From: Panagrolaimus kolymaensis
Taxonomy: Eukaryota > Nematoda > Chromadorea > Rhabditida > Panagrolaimidae
DNA length: 64,000 nt
Reading direction: 5' to 3'
Assembly (NCBI GenBank): GCA_028622995.1
Contig: JAJQJQ010000005.1
Location: 4,898,001 to 4,962,000, forward strand
Each line of letters begins with the position of its first letter. Position 1 is the first letter of the stretch. Shown here one piece after another: positions 13,805-25,142 of the stretch. Below the pieces are notes generated by a model. It searched no databases, had not been told where the DNA came from, and saw nothing but the letters and a program-made list of their open reading frames with translations. Both the position numbers and the translations under genes were made by a program.

Positions 13805-14669
13805 ATGAAGGGTCAAATTGCAGTTATTTTTGCTTTGATTGCTTTTTCATATGCAATTCCTCAAGCAGAGGGTAATAATTAATTTTAGTTTTATCGCGAA
13901 CATTTTTAAATTTTTAAATTCTTTAGAAGTAGAAACACCTGAAGAAGAAGTATCAACGCTTAATCCAGTACCCGAAACATCAAACCCTTCAGCTAAACGA
14001 CGACAATTTATTGCACCTCCTCAAGTTCTTGCACAAGCTATTCCCGTTGCTCCAGCTGTCGTCACTCCTCTTGGTCAATGTCCCGGTGGCCCATCTCTTC
14101 CAATTGAATGGTATTTATTTTCCTTGTTTTTTAGAGTCTTTGAGAGATAAAATTTAGTGATCCTAAACGCCCATGGCCAACATGCCCTCCTCAATCATAT
14201 TGTTATGCAGTTGGAACCGTTGATATTGGACCATATTTCTGTTGCCCTGTTTGGTCTACTTACGGTAATAATTTGTTGAAGTTTAGAATAATTTATTTTT
14301 ACAATTTTTGTTACATACTTTAATTATGCTTTATTTATTTATTCCCATGACTAATAATTATTTTTAGGAGCTGCTTGGAGACCTGCCACTCCTTTCTACA
14401 ATTATGTTCCACCACCACCAGCGTGAGAATCTTTCCATATTTTTTTTCTAAAATCTTTAAAATAAATTTATAGCAACTGGCCTGAAGCTCTTCGTGCTTC
14501 TGTAAACTGGCCCACTTCCGCTCTTTCCATGCCCGCTTTTGCTGTTCCCCGACCATTGAAGAAAAAAACTGAACCCAAATTTAATGATGAACCAAAACCA
14601 ACTGAAGATCAACAAAAAATTGAAGAATCAATGTCTAAATGGCTTGATCGTCAATCTAAAATGTTGTAA
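13805..14669 (+). CDS. Secreted cysteine-motif (lustrin-like) protein
   Basis: Five exons in phase (13805-13871, 13927-14110, 14158-14264, 14368-14422, 14474-14669) give 202 residues. The N terminus MKGQIAVIFALIAFSYA is a clear signal peptide. An acidic linker (EEVETPEEEV) ends at a basic site, AKRRQF, which could be cut by a furin-like protease. One cysteine module follows: CPGGPSLPIEC, then CPPQSYCYAVG and GPYFCCPVW, six cysteines with the terminal CC typical of lustrin-type domains in nematode secreted proteins. The last third is rich in Pro, Lys and Glu. There are no membrane segments. I infer an extracellular or cuticle-associated protein; its partner is unknown. Transcription direction and signal peptide make the start reliable. 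Confidence 0.8.
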
Positions 14670-15239
14670 TTCAATCCTTCTTTCTTTTTAATTTTATATA
14701 AATTTTCACACCACGCAGTACAAGTATTGGAATTCCCCGCCGCCTGCTTTCTTTCATCTTTGTATTTTCTTTATTTTTATCCCTTTCTTGTTCTTTCATT
14801 GAGTTTTTTTTCTTCATCTTTTCAAATGTTGTCTGTACATTTTTGAAAAAAAAAATTGTGGATAAATTATTATTTTAAAAAATATATGTGTTATCAAACA
14901 ATTAATTTATCACCATTTACATATTTAAAAAAGAGTATATCAGAATGTTTCAAAATATTGGACTGCATAAAATTCTTTTTTATTGCTATTTTTTGTTTTC
15001 CATCATCGTCGGTTTATCACCGTGAACAATGGATATTTTCCAAGTGAATATAGCGCTGAAAATGGTGTTGAAAAGGATGAAAATTATGGAAATCAATTAA
15101 ATGAACAATTAATTATTATTTTTGCTAACAAGCTTTCCATCGAATTCCACCGGGTTTCTTGAAATCCATTTTCTATTCGTTCTGATCTTAATGAACGCTA
15201 AAAATTTTGTTTTTAGTCTTTCCTTCTTTTCGCATAATC
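14670..15239. other. Intergenic, no gene seen
   Basis: 3' flank of the secreted-protein gene and AT-rich spacer leading into the repeat cluster. No coding or RNA signal recognised. Confidence 0.45.
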
Positions 15240-15387
15240 ATTTCTTCCTTTTTAATTTGGAGTGTCGTTTCTGTTTGTATGTCTGTATGTCTGTATGTCG
15301 TTTCTGCTTTTGTTTTGTTTTGTCCCGATAGCCTAGATCAGTTTTTTACGCTGATTCCGAATATGTTGGTCTCACGTTTCGGAGAGT
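15240..15387 (+). repeat. Dispersed repeat, outer copy 1
   Basis: About 145 bases that recur at 16746-16876 in the same orientation. Shared blocks include TTTTTAATTTGGAGTGTCGT, GTCCCGATAG, GATCAGTTTTTTACGCTGAT and TTCCGAATATGTTGGTCTCA. A short CTGTATGT run varies in copy number between the two. It does not code for protein. It looks like part of an interspersed element. Confidence 0.8.
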
Positions 15388-15529
15388 CAAGGATCCCTAT
15401 GTTTTGGTCAATTTAAATTTGCATTTTTTGAAATTTTTCTTGACACGAAAGTTTCCCTTTGTGTTTTTGTAAGCATTTTTGGAAGTGAAAAATTTGTTTT
15501 TTCTCTGATTGTCTGCATTGAAATTTTTA

Positions 15530-15886
15530 GGTGGATTTGGTTGTTTTTGGGTTAATATTTGGTGGCTTTTGTGTGGCTTTCGGGTGGACATTTAGTTGTT
15601 TTTGTTGAGATGTTTGATGATGTTTACGTGAATGTTTAGTTGTATTTGATGGGATGTAAGATGGTTTTCTGATGGAGATTTAGTTATTTTTGGTGAGATG
15701 TAAGATGGTTTTTGGGTGAATGTTTAGTTGTTTGTGTTGTAATGTATGAATGGATATTTAATTATTTTTGGGGGGATCTTTAGTAGTTTTCGGGTGAATG
15801 TTTAATGGTGTTTGGGTGGATACTTAATTGTTTTTGGGTGAATCTTTAGCTATTTTTGGGTGGATATTTGGTGGTTTTTGGGTCAA
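15530..15886 (+). repeat. Degenerate minisatellite, 22-base unit
   Basis: Tandem G/T-rich repeat with consensus close to GGTGRATNTTTAGTTGTTTTTG. The last four units (about 15793-15880) are each exactly 22 bases and differ at a few positions; earlier units are more diverged and vary in length. It lies between the outer repeat copy and the paired inner repeats. The strand asymmetry (almost no C) is striking. Confidence 0.75.
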
Positions 15887-16138
15887 AATGGGGTTTGGTT
15901 CCGAAGAGTCCAAGTATAATTTTGCTTATGGAATGGACCACGAAGATGTTAAGATGTATCCGAATATGAGATATATGGAATGCGTGGCCCAGAGAAACCG
16001 TTGTTAATTGGAGACGATTTTTATCGTAAATTTTGAAGGTCTGCCGAAGGCAGGGCTCCAAAATTAACCATGAAAATGGAATGTTGGGCCGAATAGCCCT
16101 GTTGTTTATTGTAATTTTATTGTTGTAGACATGAAAGC
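15887..16138 (+). repeat. Inner direct repeat, copy A
   Basis: About 250 bases repeated with divergence at 16240-16500. Conserved blocks are TATGGAATGGACC, GGAATGCGTGGCCC, GAGAAACCGTTG, GGAGACGATTT and TCTGCCGAAGGCAGGGCTCC. On the minus strand both copies keep a similar open frame (EPCLRQTFKIY ... GHAFHI), but frames break and lengths differ, so I do not call a gene. The block TGCCGAAGGCA is an imperfect palindrome. Confidence 0.8.
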
Positions 16139-16239
16139 GTTCAGCAGATTTTTTTAAATTTTAAGTCTTAAGTAAGATTTCACCGCATACGCTTAATTTT
16201 TTACTTGAAGTGAAAAATGTTGTGAATATTTGGCGATTT

Positions 16240-16500
16240 TTGAGTTGAAATGATGTTTGAGACCCGAACGGTCATGTGTAATTTTGCGTATGGAATGGAC
16301 CTCGAATGGGTTAGGATGTATCCAAATACGAGATATATATGGAATGCGTGGCCCGGAGAAACCGTTGATAATGGAGACGATTTATGTATATCATAAATTT
16401 TGAAGGTCTGCCGAAGGCAGGGCTCCAAAATTTACCATGAATAATGGAATGTAAGCCCATGGATTGTGTTGTTTATTTTAATTGTATTGTTTTAGACACG
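16240..16500 (+). repeat. Inner direct repeat, copy B
   Basis: Second copy of the repeat at 15887-16138, same orientation, with small insertions (for example an extra TATATC in the GGAGACGATTT block). The pair suggests a local tandem duplication inside a larger interspersed element. Confidence 0.8.
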
Positions 16501-16745
16501 CATTGGTGTTTGGGCACTCTATTTTTTCCAATTTTACACCCTCTATAAAATCACATAGTCTCCCCTTTGACAATTTTTCAGAATTCCTAAAACAGGTGCA
16601 CTCTCTAAGGTACTCAAAAAACTACCTAAAAGTATCCAATGTCCACGTTGTGATTGTAAAAATGTAATGGTTTCGAAGATTTTCTTTGTGTGATTATTTG
16701 TTTAGTTTGAGGGACTTACCGCAGGTAAGGCCCCAATGTTCTTGT

Positions 16746-16876
16746 CTTCCTTTTTAATTTGGAGTGTCGTTTCTGTCTGTCTGTATGTCGGTTCTGCTTT
16801 TTTTTTGTTTTGTCCCGATAGTCTAGATCAGTTTTTTACGCTGATTCCGAATATGTTGGTCTCACGCTTCGGAGAG
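16746..16876 (+). repeat. Dispersed repeat, outer copy 2
   Basis: Second copy of the block at 15240-15387, in direct orientation, so the two copies bracket about 1.5 kb. The shared stretch runs from TTTTTAATTTGGAGTGTCGT to the CTTCGGAGAG end, with about 10 percent mismatches by eye. Confidence 0.8.
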
Positions 16877-17305
16877 AGTGTAAAGATAAACATTGGCATT
16901 TCTTTAGAGGTGAGTAAAAATGAGATTGATTATGTATGTATTTTAGCATAGCTCGAAAAAAGAAAGATGTTAGAGCATGAGATTTTGCCTTCTCCAATTA
17001 TAAAGGTGCTAATGGACCTAACTTTCCCTAAGAACCATAAAAATTTTAGATCAACATCTTGCTACTTTGCTACTTGACTTTCTCTCTTACAAAAATAATG
17101 GCACCAATAATATTCACTTTCTTTTTTTCCTCTGTTGACTCTGAAATTTACATATCTCTCTTTCTTGTAGACTGTGGCTCTAATCTCTTTTCTTTTTTTG
17201 TCGCTTCATAATTTTTTAGAAAAACTCATATCAAATTTCCACTTGTTATATTATTCCATTGCATTATTTTTTTGTCGGCAATCTTCTTTTTCTCAATTTT
17301 CTTCG

Positions 17306-17644
17306 ATGGTCCACTTTCAAACACCTGTCTGTCAAAAGTTTAGAATTTTTTACTTCTTCCTCTTTCGAGTTTGGAAGATTCAAAACATCTGGAACATCTG
17401 CGCACAAATAAGGTTTTAGCTTGCTTCCGTTCAGCGACGTCGCGAACCATCGAATAATTCTCCTCCGATCATGTTGTTTTTCGTGTTGTTTTTACTAATT
17501 TTTATGTTCACAGTTTTCAAATCTCTTTGTTTCTTTTTATGCTTATTTGTTTTCAATTTGAATTTAAAAAATAATGAACAGCTGAAAATCGTTGAGAGTA
17601 TATCTGAAGCTAAAAGGACTAAGCAAGTTAAAGTGAAAGAATAA
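17306..17644 (+). CDS. Possible small membrane protein (doubtful)
   Basis: Exons 17306-17368 and 17435-17644 join in phase 0 through a 66-base GT-AG intron to give 90 residues. The second exon reads RRREPSNNSPPIM, then a hydrophobic span (LFFVLFLLIFMFTVF), then FFLCLFVF, and a charged tail (QLKIVESISEAKRTKQVKVKE). The compact charged tail and clean acceptor (CCGTTCAG) argue for coding. The first exon is short and hydrophobic and may not be real; the ATG at 17471 would give 57 residues. No family is recognised. T-rich DNA often yields such Phe/Leu frames by chance. Confidence 0.32.
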
Positions 17645-20600
17645 GTGTGACACCACAAAAAATAGAGGTAATTCAAAAGGTCAAAGATTTTAGGTAATTA
17701 ACTCTTGATGATTATTCTTCCCAGATCTCTCTCAAAAAAAATCCAGGTGGTTTGTAATTTTGTAAAGCTTAATAAAGAGAGCTGACATCGATGATGATGA
17801 TAGATTAGTCCAAATATTGAGTAAGTAAGGATAATTATTATTTTCTCAGAATCATGATTTTTAAAATCAAAATAATTAGCTTCTTTAAGCCTTAATTTTG
17901 AGATCAACCATTGCAACCAAAACTTTGAACAAGATGCTGTGTTTTTTCTTTATTTAAGCAAATACAATCGAGTGGAATTTTTTTCTTCAAACTTTTGATC
18001 ATCATTTTAGTTAACTTTGAAGGTTTTTAATTTAACTTACTAAAATTAAATATTTCATCAATCACGTTAATACCCACCAAATATTTGTCGGCTATCTTTG
18101 TTTGATCAAAAGCTATAAAAACTTTAAGGAATCCATTCATCTTTTTTTCTTGGTCTTTAAGCAAACATTATGTTTTTTAAATAATACCGCTTTTAAAATC
18201 CTTAAAAGTCCTTAAAATGCCATTTAACATCATCGACATCAATGGGAAGCTTTAATCCACTCTCATTCATTCAGCAACAACTTACTTCAAAACTTTATCC
18301 TAACTTTCCCATTATTTCTCCTCATTTTTAATGTTTATTCTAATCCTCGCCTTTTATTATCTTTCTTATATATTGCGTTTTTAACTTTTACCGACTTAAA
18401 TCAAATAATTGCCTTTTTATTTTTACTTTGATGATGAACATTTTTTGTTTTGTTTCAATTGGGACATCTTTTTTTTATTCCTTAAGTTTTTCTTAATCCA
18501 ACAATTTACTCTTTATCGCCTCTGCTTTTGATTGAAATATTTCAATTGAAGAAAGATTTTATTTTTTCAATTTAAGAATCAAAAAAGAAAAAACGGCGGA
18601 AGATCGACACATAGCGGCATTTTGATCTTTGAAGAAAACTTCCTCTTCTTTTCAAATATGCCATGTTTCTTTGTTCCAATAAAATAAGTTGCGCGGCACT
18701 TTTCTTTTTTCAATGTTCGAACAACACCTTTTTTGTTCTTTATATGTTTTTTTTGTATTCTCTTCATTGACGGAAGAAGACGAAGGAAAAAAACCAACAA
18801 ACTTCAATCAAATTGAGGCTTTTTTTCAAAACTCAAAAAAGGGCTGATTCGGAAGAGAGAGAGAGAAAAGAAGGTTGGACTCATTTGATGCATCTTTGTT
18901 TTATTTTTGTTCAAAGGTTTTGAGAAGGTTTTGATTTGAAAAATATTTTCTTTGTGAACGGAAGGAGCTTTTATGAACTTTTAAAGTGAAAGTTTTTATG
19001 AACTTTTCTTCATTTTTCAAAAAAGTCTTTGTTTTTTGACATTTTCAAAGTTAACTCCTCTTCCTAAATGAGTGAGTGAGTCTCTTTTTTGGGTGAACGA
19101 TAACCTCTTTTAAAAAGCAACGACGAACGCATTTTTTTGTTGGTTCACTATCTTTTTCTATCCTTTAAAAAATCCACCAATTTGTTTTGATCAAAATCTT
19201 ATCTGCTTTTTTTTCAAATTTTCCCTGGGAATTTTACAAAAAAAGTCATTACTTCGCAGTATGAAATCTCGGTCAATCGGTGGTGGTTTACTGCTGTGAC
19301 AATGATGGCGTTCAACGATGACGAAAAAAATTATTGGCCAAGCAAGCTATTGAAGGTTTTTTCTTTTCCCTTTCTTCCTTTTTTTTAGCAAGGCGATAAT
19401 CCGAATGGCGTTCAATTTCGTGTCTCTCTTTGACCCTTAGCCTTCCCTCCATTTTTTTTTTATTCTTCGATCGAGAATAACTGACTCGATGATGACTGGC
19501 TGTAGCCACTTGGAAGCTCTCTTTCTTTCTCTATTGCGCGGGCTTCAACCAAGTTGGATGGCATTCATTTGCTTTCCTCTTTTTTTGGATAGAATAAGAG
19601 GGGATCACTTAACCGTTAATATTCTTCCACTTCCGTTGAACTTTTTTTTCTTGTAATCGAGATATTATTATGTCTAGAGATGTTAATATTTCTCAAGTGG
19701 TGATCTAATGGAAAGCCTTTATGTTTAGTATAGATTTAATTAGCGCTTTATTTATTTTAAGTGAGAGGTCTAAAAAATGAGAAGGAGATTTACAAAGTTG
19801 ATTAGATTTCTTCCTTCCTATTCGATTATTACGGAAAAATCTACAGGAGGTATAGGTTAATATGTTTATCTTTCATTCATCGCCGTCATTCCAGCTTATA
19901 CATACAATAAGTCTAAAAGTTCACCCAATTTCCCAAGCGATAACAATGCTTTTTTTTTCATTCGCCATATTTCCGGTCAATTAAAAGTTCCTAAAAAACC
20001 CATAAATGTCTGAGAAAAAAATCGTTTATAGCTTCAGCATATTTTATGCCTTCCTCATTTTCCAATGAGGGGCAATGCCCTCATTTTACAACCTTTCTCT
20101 TCCCTGAGTCTTCTTCATCCCCTTTCTAAAACAATGCTAAAAAGCCATGGTGGACTTCTGCTTAAATCAACTAACCAACTGTTGTCGATATTATTTTTGG
20201 ATTTTTTTTTGATTTTTATGATCTTTCTTTATTCACAAATATTAAGTGTGCCTTGCGCAAGCTTTCTTTTCTCATTTATTATTTATTGCTTCCATCCATT
20301 CTTCCTTCGTTATTTTTTCCTTCATCTTCTTATTTCTGGTTTGAAATCTAATAAAGCTGCTGTTGTTTAAAAGAGGGGAAATAATATTTGAATTTGATAT
20401 TGGCTTTTAACCAATAAAAAATGAGGCATGCTTTAAATTCTTAGTTATTTATTGTCCGTCAGAAATACTCAAAAGTTTCATTTTCTTTATTTTTAAAGTA
20501 TCAAAAGAAAAGTGTTCTTGATCGCAATAATATCTATAAAAAGCTTTTAATAAATAGTTTTTTTGTTATTTTTTGTTGCGTTTCATTGGTAGTCTAATCA

Positions 20601-22216
20601 TCGACGCCATTCTCCTCATTTTCTTCCATTCATTGAGTAAAAAAGACCATTGCTTTTTTTGATGAGTATACCAAAAAAAGCCTTTGTTTATTTTTTTGTT
20701 CTTTTTTTCGATATTGATATTATTATAAAAAATAACGGTCTATCATTTGAATGGTAATTACATACTTCTTTCATAGTCCTTCTTTCTCAAAAGCAATTTT
20801 CAATAGAATAAATACGAGGCACTTTTTAATTTTATCCCGCCTAAAAAAATTACATATCAAAGTCGAGGTAACATGTTTGAAACCGATCGGTAGTCATCTC
20901 CAAAATAAGAAGAAGAAAAGAAAGAAAATAACTGCCGAATGACTTTTTTGAGTGACAGCCGCTTGCCTACTTGCTTCTGTATTTTCTTTTACTTTTCAAC
21001 GATTGAATAAATTTTTTGAATTGCGCACACGCTTTTTTTTCTTTCTTCGTTTTCATCCATCCGCAGCAGTAGCAAGCAATAATAGCAGCCAAAAAAAAGG
21101 AGCTGTCCATTTCGATGCCCGCGCAATTCACATTGGGCACGCAAAAAAAGACTTGCTTTCATTCTTTTCTTTTTTTTGCCATGAAAGAGTAATACCAAAA
21201 AAATGAAAGTCCATCTGTTGTCCACCAACATTTTATAGTGGTCAGTTAGTGCCCTTTTTTAGCCTAACACATTCGATTGCACAAACAAACATACACACAC
21301 ACCCAAAATCATTGAAGAAAGAAGGGCACACTTGCTTTTGCTTGCTCATTTTTTTTGCTTCTATTTTTTTGATCACAAAATGATTTTTGTTTGTTTTCTT
21401 TTTTGTTAGCTTCATTCGTGATCATTGCTTACCGTATAATGATGTAAAATATCTAAAATTGAAATTTTAGATTTCCCTAAAAAATCTTTATTTTTAGGTC
21501 AGAGAAAATGCCCGTTTTTCCTCCTTTTCTATCCTTTTTTTTGTTTACCGTTTTCTTTGTTTACTTTTTGATTTTATATTCAAAAAAAGATTTATATATG
21601 TACCTTTGAAAAATTCATGTTTGAAATGCCAAAAAACGAGGTCGCTTGATTTGATTTTTTTTTGTTTGAATGGCACGACGAATGAAGATACGGACGGCAA
21701 AGATAGATGGTGTGATTGATTGGCACTATCGTGACACCCAATCTTTTGTCACATCACTTTTTTTGAACAATATTTTGCCATCAAATATTTTATTTATGCC
21801 GTTCAACGACGCCTTTTTGTCATGTTTATGTAATCTTTTTTTAATACAGTAGTCTTTCATTTTTGTTATTTTTATTTTTTTTACCATAAAATTCCAACAA
21901 TTTTATTTCTTCATTTACATCAAATTTTTTTCTCTATCAATCTTGATTATGCCTTGACCACCTCATTTTTTTAGCCATTGTTTTGTCTGACCGCGCAAAA
22001 TGAATGGCACAAAAAATTGCCAAAGAAAAAATTGCGCATGCAGCAAACAAACCATATTTTTTTTATTATTTCTTTCTTCGTGATTTTGCTGCGTTTTTTT
22101 CTCGAAAGTGTGCCAAATTGATTTATCGCTTTTCATCGTGTTTATTTTTTCAAAACATAATTTATTAAGCATTATCTTTAAAAATAACTTTCAACTTTTT
22201 CAGAGAATCAAAAAAC
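17645..22216. other. Long intergenic region upstream of the Dishevelled gene
   Basis: About 4.6 kb of AT-rich DNA with many T and A runs. Open frames on both strands are short, rich in Phe, Leu, Lys and Ser, and lack domains or splice context. It may hold 5' UTR exons or regulatory elements of the Dishevelled gene. No tRNA, rRNA or known microRNA was recognised by eye. Confidence 0.5.
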
Positions 22217-24012
22217 ATGTCAAATGATGCATCCATATCATCAGCAAACTTTGATAGTGATACCGGTGTTGGAGAAGAAACTGAACCAGAAATTGAATCA
22301 CAAGAAATCCCATCGCCTGTTGAAGAACCACCAAAAACTAAAGTAAGTCGTTTATGTGTTTGCAAAATGAAGCATTCACTTTGATTGCCTAATTATGTTA
22401 CGCTTCATTAAATCTCTTTATAACTATTCTTTCACTCTTATTTTTTAGGTATATTATTTTATCGACAAAGAACCTGAACCTTTTGTGACAATTATCAATA
22501 TTCCTGTTTCTCAACTCACATTATATCATCTAAAAGTTAAACTTCCGAAGACAAATTTTAAATATTACAATCATCAAAAAGTAGAAGGAAAAACTGAAAG
22601 AATTGAAGTTAGAGAAGATGATGAAAGTCTCGTGCCACTTGAAAATGGGAATGTATTTGTTACGTGCTTAACTGATGAACAAGCTACGCCGGTTGCTCCT
22701 GTTGCTTCTCTTGTGCCATTCAGACAACAACGAGTTAAATCAAGTCATTATGTAAGAATTTCTTTTCTCTTATCAATTTCATAAACATTTTTGGTTTTAG
22801 GTTCCACCTCCACCTCCACATCATCGAACTTCAAGACCGAAACCTGTAAATTCAAGATTGAGCCGTCAACGTGCTGGATCATTCAACAGACTTAATCGCA
22901 ATTATTCTGAAGAAACGAACTTTTACGAATCTCGGGCGGCATATTCTGACGAAGAATCTTCTGTTATCACTGATTTTACTTCTGTTTCTCAACAACATAA
23001 ACGTCGAATTACTCGCCATACTCGGGCTCATCGCAATCGTCGAATGTCACCTTCATTTCTATCAACAACGTTTTCTGATGCTTCAATGGCTGTTGATGTT
23101 TTACGTGTTCGATTTGATCTCACTCAAGGACATCTTGGATTAACCGTTGTTACATCTGAAACGCGAACTGGTCATATGATTCTTGTTGATGATGTTAGGC
23201 CTGGTTCATTATCTGCACGTGATGGAAGAATTAAGAAAAATATGCTTATTCTTGTAGTTAATGATCAACCTTTGGATGGATTGAGTATTGATGACGCAGT
23301 TGGATATCTTTCTCGTGCAAGCAGAAGGGAAAATCGATTTATTGAATTAACGTTTGCTCAAACTGAACAAGAAAGATTTAATCCAAGTCATGAAATTACT
23401 ATGCCAATTGATACACAAACATGGGTTATGCAAACAATGAATCAAAATCGAGTGCCACTATTACCATCGATTTATGAAGGTTTGTTTTTTAATATGCTAA
23501 ATTAAGTTATATTTATTATTATTCAATATTGTTTGTAAAAAAAAGTAACATTTTCTCTATTCTTCCTAATTTTTTTAACATATAATTTATTAAAACTGTC
23601 ACTGTGTTTTCATAATAATCTTACTTTTCTAAAACAATTAATTGAATTCACACTATTTTTTCAGAACGTCGTTCACCAAATCCTTCAAAACTGGTTTACA
23701 ATCCTCACTTTTTGAATGCTGGTGGTTTTCCCTCTTCAGGCGTTGGTTCATCCGTGTGTTCAACAGAAGCAATGCAGCCAAACATATGGAAAATTCCAGG
23801 GCCTGGAGTAAGACGTAAGTTTGTCAATTAGTTTTTTCAGTTGTAAATAAAATTGTTTTTTTTTAGAAAATCTTATGAATCCACCTTTATTGCCTATAAA
23901 TCAAAGACCTGCAATGGATGATACGATGCCAGCTCCACCACAGAAAAACTTTGCTTACAAATTGAAAAGATTCTTTTGTGTTCAAACAAAGCAACTATCG
24001 CGACCATCTTGA
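22217..24012 (+). CDS. dsh: Dishevelled-type protein: DIX and PDZ, no DEP domain
   Basis: Dishevelled relays Wnt signals from Frizzled at the membrane. Five exons in phase (22217-22342, 22449-22751, 22801-23479, 23665-23814, 23867-24012) give 467 residues. A DIX domain starts at residue 43 (VYYFIDKEPEPFVTIIN ... PLENGNVFVTCL). A basic linker (KRRITRHTRAHRNRR) precedes a PDZ domain at about 240-330 (GHLGLTVVTS, RPGSLSARDGRIKKNM, DDAVGYLSR). Right after the PDZ, MPIDTQTWVMQT matches the PIDPAAWVSHT segment found in Dishevelled, which separates it from other PDZ proteins. No DEP domain follows: the last 80 residues are Pro-rich and end with a basic-hydrophobic patch, NFAYKLKRFFC. The stop is followed by an AATAAA near 24110, so the gene seems to end here. 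The start follows a TTTTTCAG acceptor. Confidence 0.88.
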
Positions 24013-24282
24013 TTATTTGGATAATAGTATTTTCTCTAGCCTTTTAATTTGCATATATTCTTTTCTATTGTATTGTCATTTGTATTATTATGAGTTCATT
24101 TTGTAACAATAAATCGTATTTGATAACAACTCGTCTTTCTCCTCTATTTTTATTTTTACATTTTATTGTTTAATATTTTTATAAGAGAAAAATTTTCATT
24201 TACTGGCTCGATTATAAATTTTTACTAATTACAAAATGTGTTTTTTAACTAACATAATTGTCTTAAAAATTGGAATATGTAT

Positions 24283-25001
24283 TTATACGGCCTGAGGAGG
24301 TATTGCTCGATAATATGGCATTACTTCACGTTGTTCTCGAAGTTGATGAATACGATATTGTTGACAAGGTGAATATGCAGAACATGAAAGGAGTCCAACA
24401 AAAATACACCCAAAACAAAACATGCAACCAACAAGAGAAACAACGACAAATATTGTTGTAAAATGAAGAATCTAAAAGGTATTAGTGTACTTTTAGGCTG
24501 AAGAAAGAGAGAAAGCCATGAATGACTAAATCAAAGCTTTTATTTACTGCTTTTGATCATAACTTTTTTCCAAGTTTAGATAAGCTTTATATAGTTTAAA
24601 TTTATAAGCTTACCTGATACCATGTAACAATATCACGCAATGGATGCTCGATCATAACTGCTGTTTCTTTTCCTTTTACAATTTTTTCCCATAATAATAA
24701 TAAGCGCTTTTTAACTTTTTGTAAACGTCGAAGCTTAAAAAATTGCTAAAGCATTAAATCAATTGTGCAAAACAAAACTTGGGCATTTTCTTCAAACTTT
24801 TTTTAGGAGCAAAATTTTTTCTTTCTTCTGCCGTTGGAGAAAGCTTTTTGTGCTCCGTTGACGTCGTTTTTCATTGTCATCGAACTGCTTTTATTTCTTG
24901 TGTTTTTGTTTTTAACGTTTTTGACTTTTTTTTCTTTCAAAGCCTCTAGAGGCTCATTTATACGTTCACTTACTTGGTTGGTTGCTGCTTACAACATTCA
25001 T
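24283..25001 (-). CDS. Small single-pass membrane protein, second gene of a likely operon
   Basis: Minus-strand exons 25001-24993, 24745-24614 and 24471-24283 join in phase to 109 residues. The second exon is basic (LRRLQKVKKRLLLLWEKIVK) and holds MIEHPLRDIVTWYQ. The third has one membrane span (FVVVSLVGCMFCFGCIFVGL) and a short tail, CQQYRIHQLREQREVMPYYR, ending AIPPQAV. I do not recognise a family. The first exon codes for only MNV, but an acceptor (CCATTTTAG) 26 bases upstream of that ATG and the operon-like spacing support it. If it is wrong, the inner Met of MIEHPL would be the start. The preceding PLAT gene stops 141 bases upstream, with its poly(A) signal between. Confidence 0.68.
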
Positions 25002-25027
25002 GGTTCCACAACTTTTTTGGGAAGTGC

Positions 25028-25098
25028 CTAAAATGGATAAACGAATGGACAAATAAAGAAATGACAATGGTTTTTTTGTGTTAGAAAATGTCTTTATT
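25028..25098 (-). promoter_or_regulatory. Likely operon junction: poly(A) signal then trans-splice acceptor
   Basis: Read on the minus strand, the PLAT stop is followed by AATAAA (25098-25093) and about 65 bases later by an acceptor TTTTAG ending at 25028. The ATG at 25001 follows. A poly(A) site about 100 bases or less ahead of a downstream acceptor is the standard layout of C. elegans SL2 operons. SL2 use is inferred. Confidence 0.5.
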
Positions 25099-25142
25099 CA
25101 AAGTTTAATGTTTTAAATGTTATTTTAAAGATAAAGGTAAAA

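Noticed and set aside
15846..16428. Minus-strand frames beginning EPCLRQTFKIY in both inner repeats as a gene pair
   Set aside because: They differ in length and reading, and belong to diverged repeat copies; treated as repeats.
19302..19430. Possible two-exon peptide MMAFNDDEKNYWPSKLLK plus QGDNPNGVQFRVSL
   Set aside because: The intron would be only about 33 bases, shorter than nematode introns usually are.
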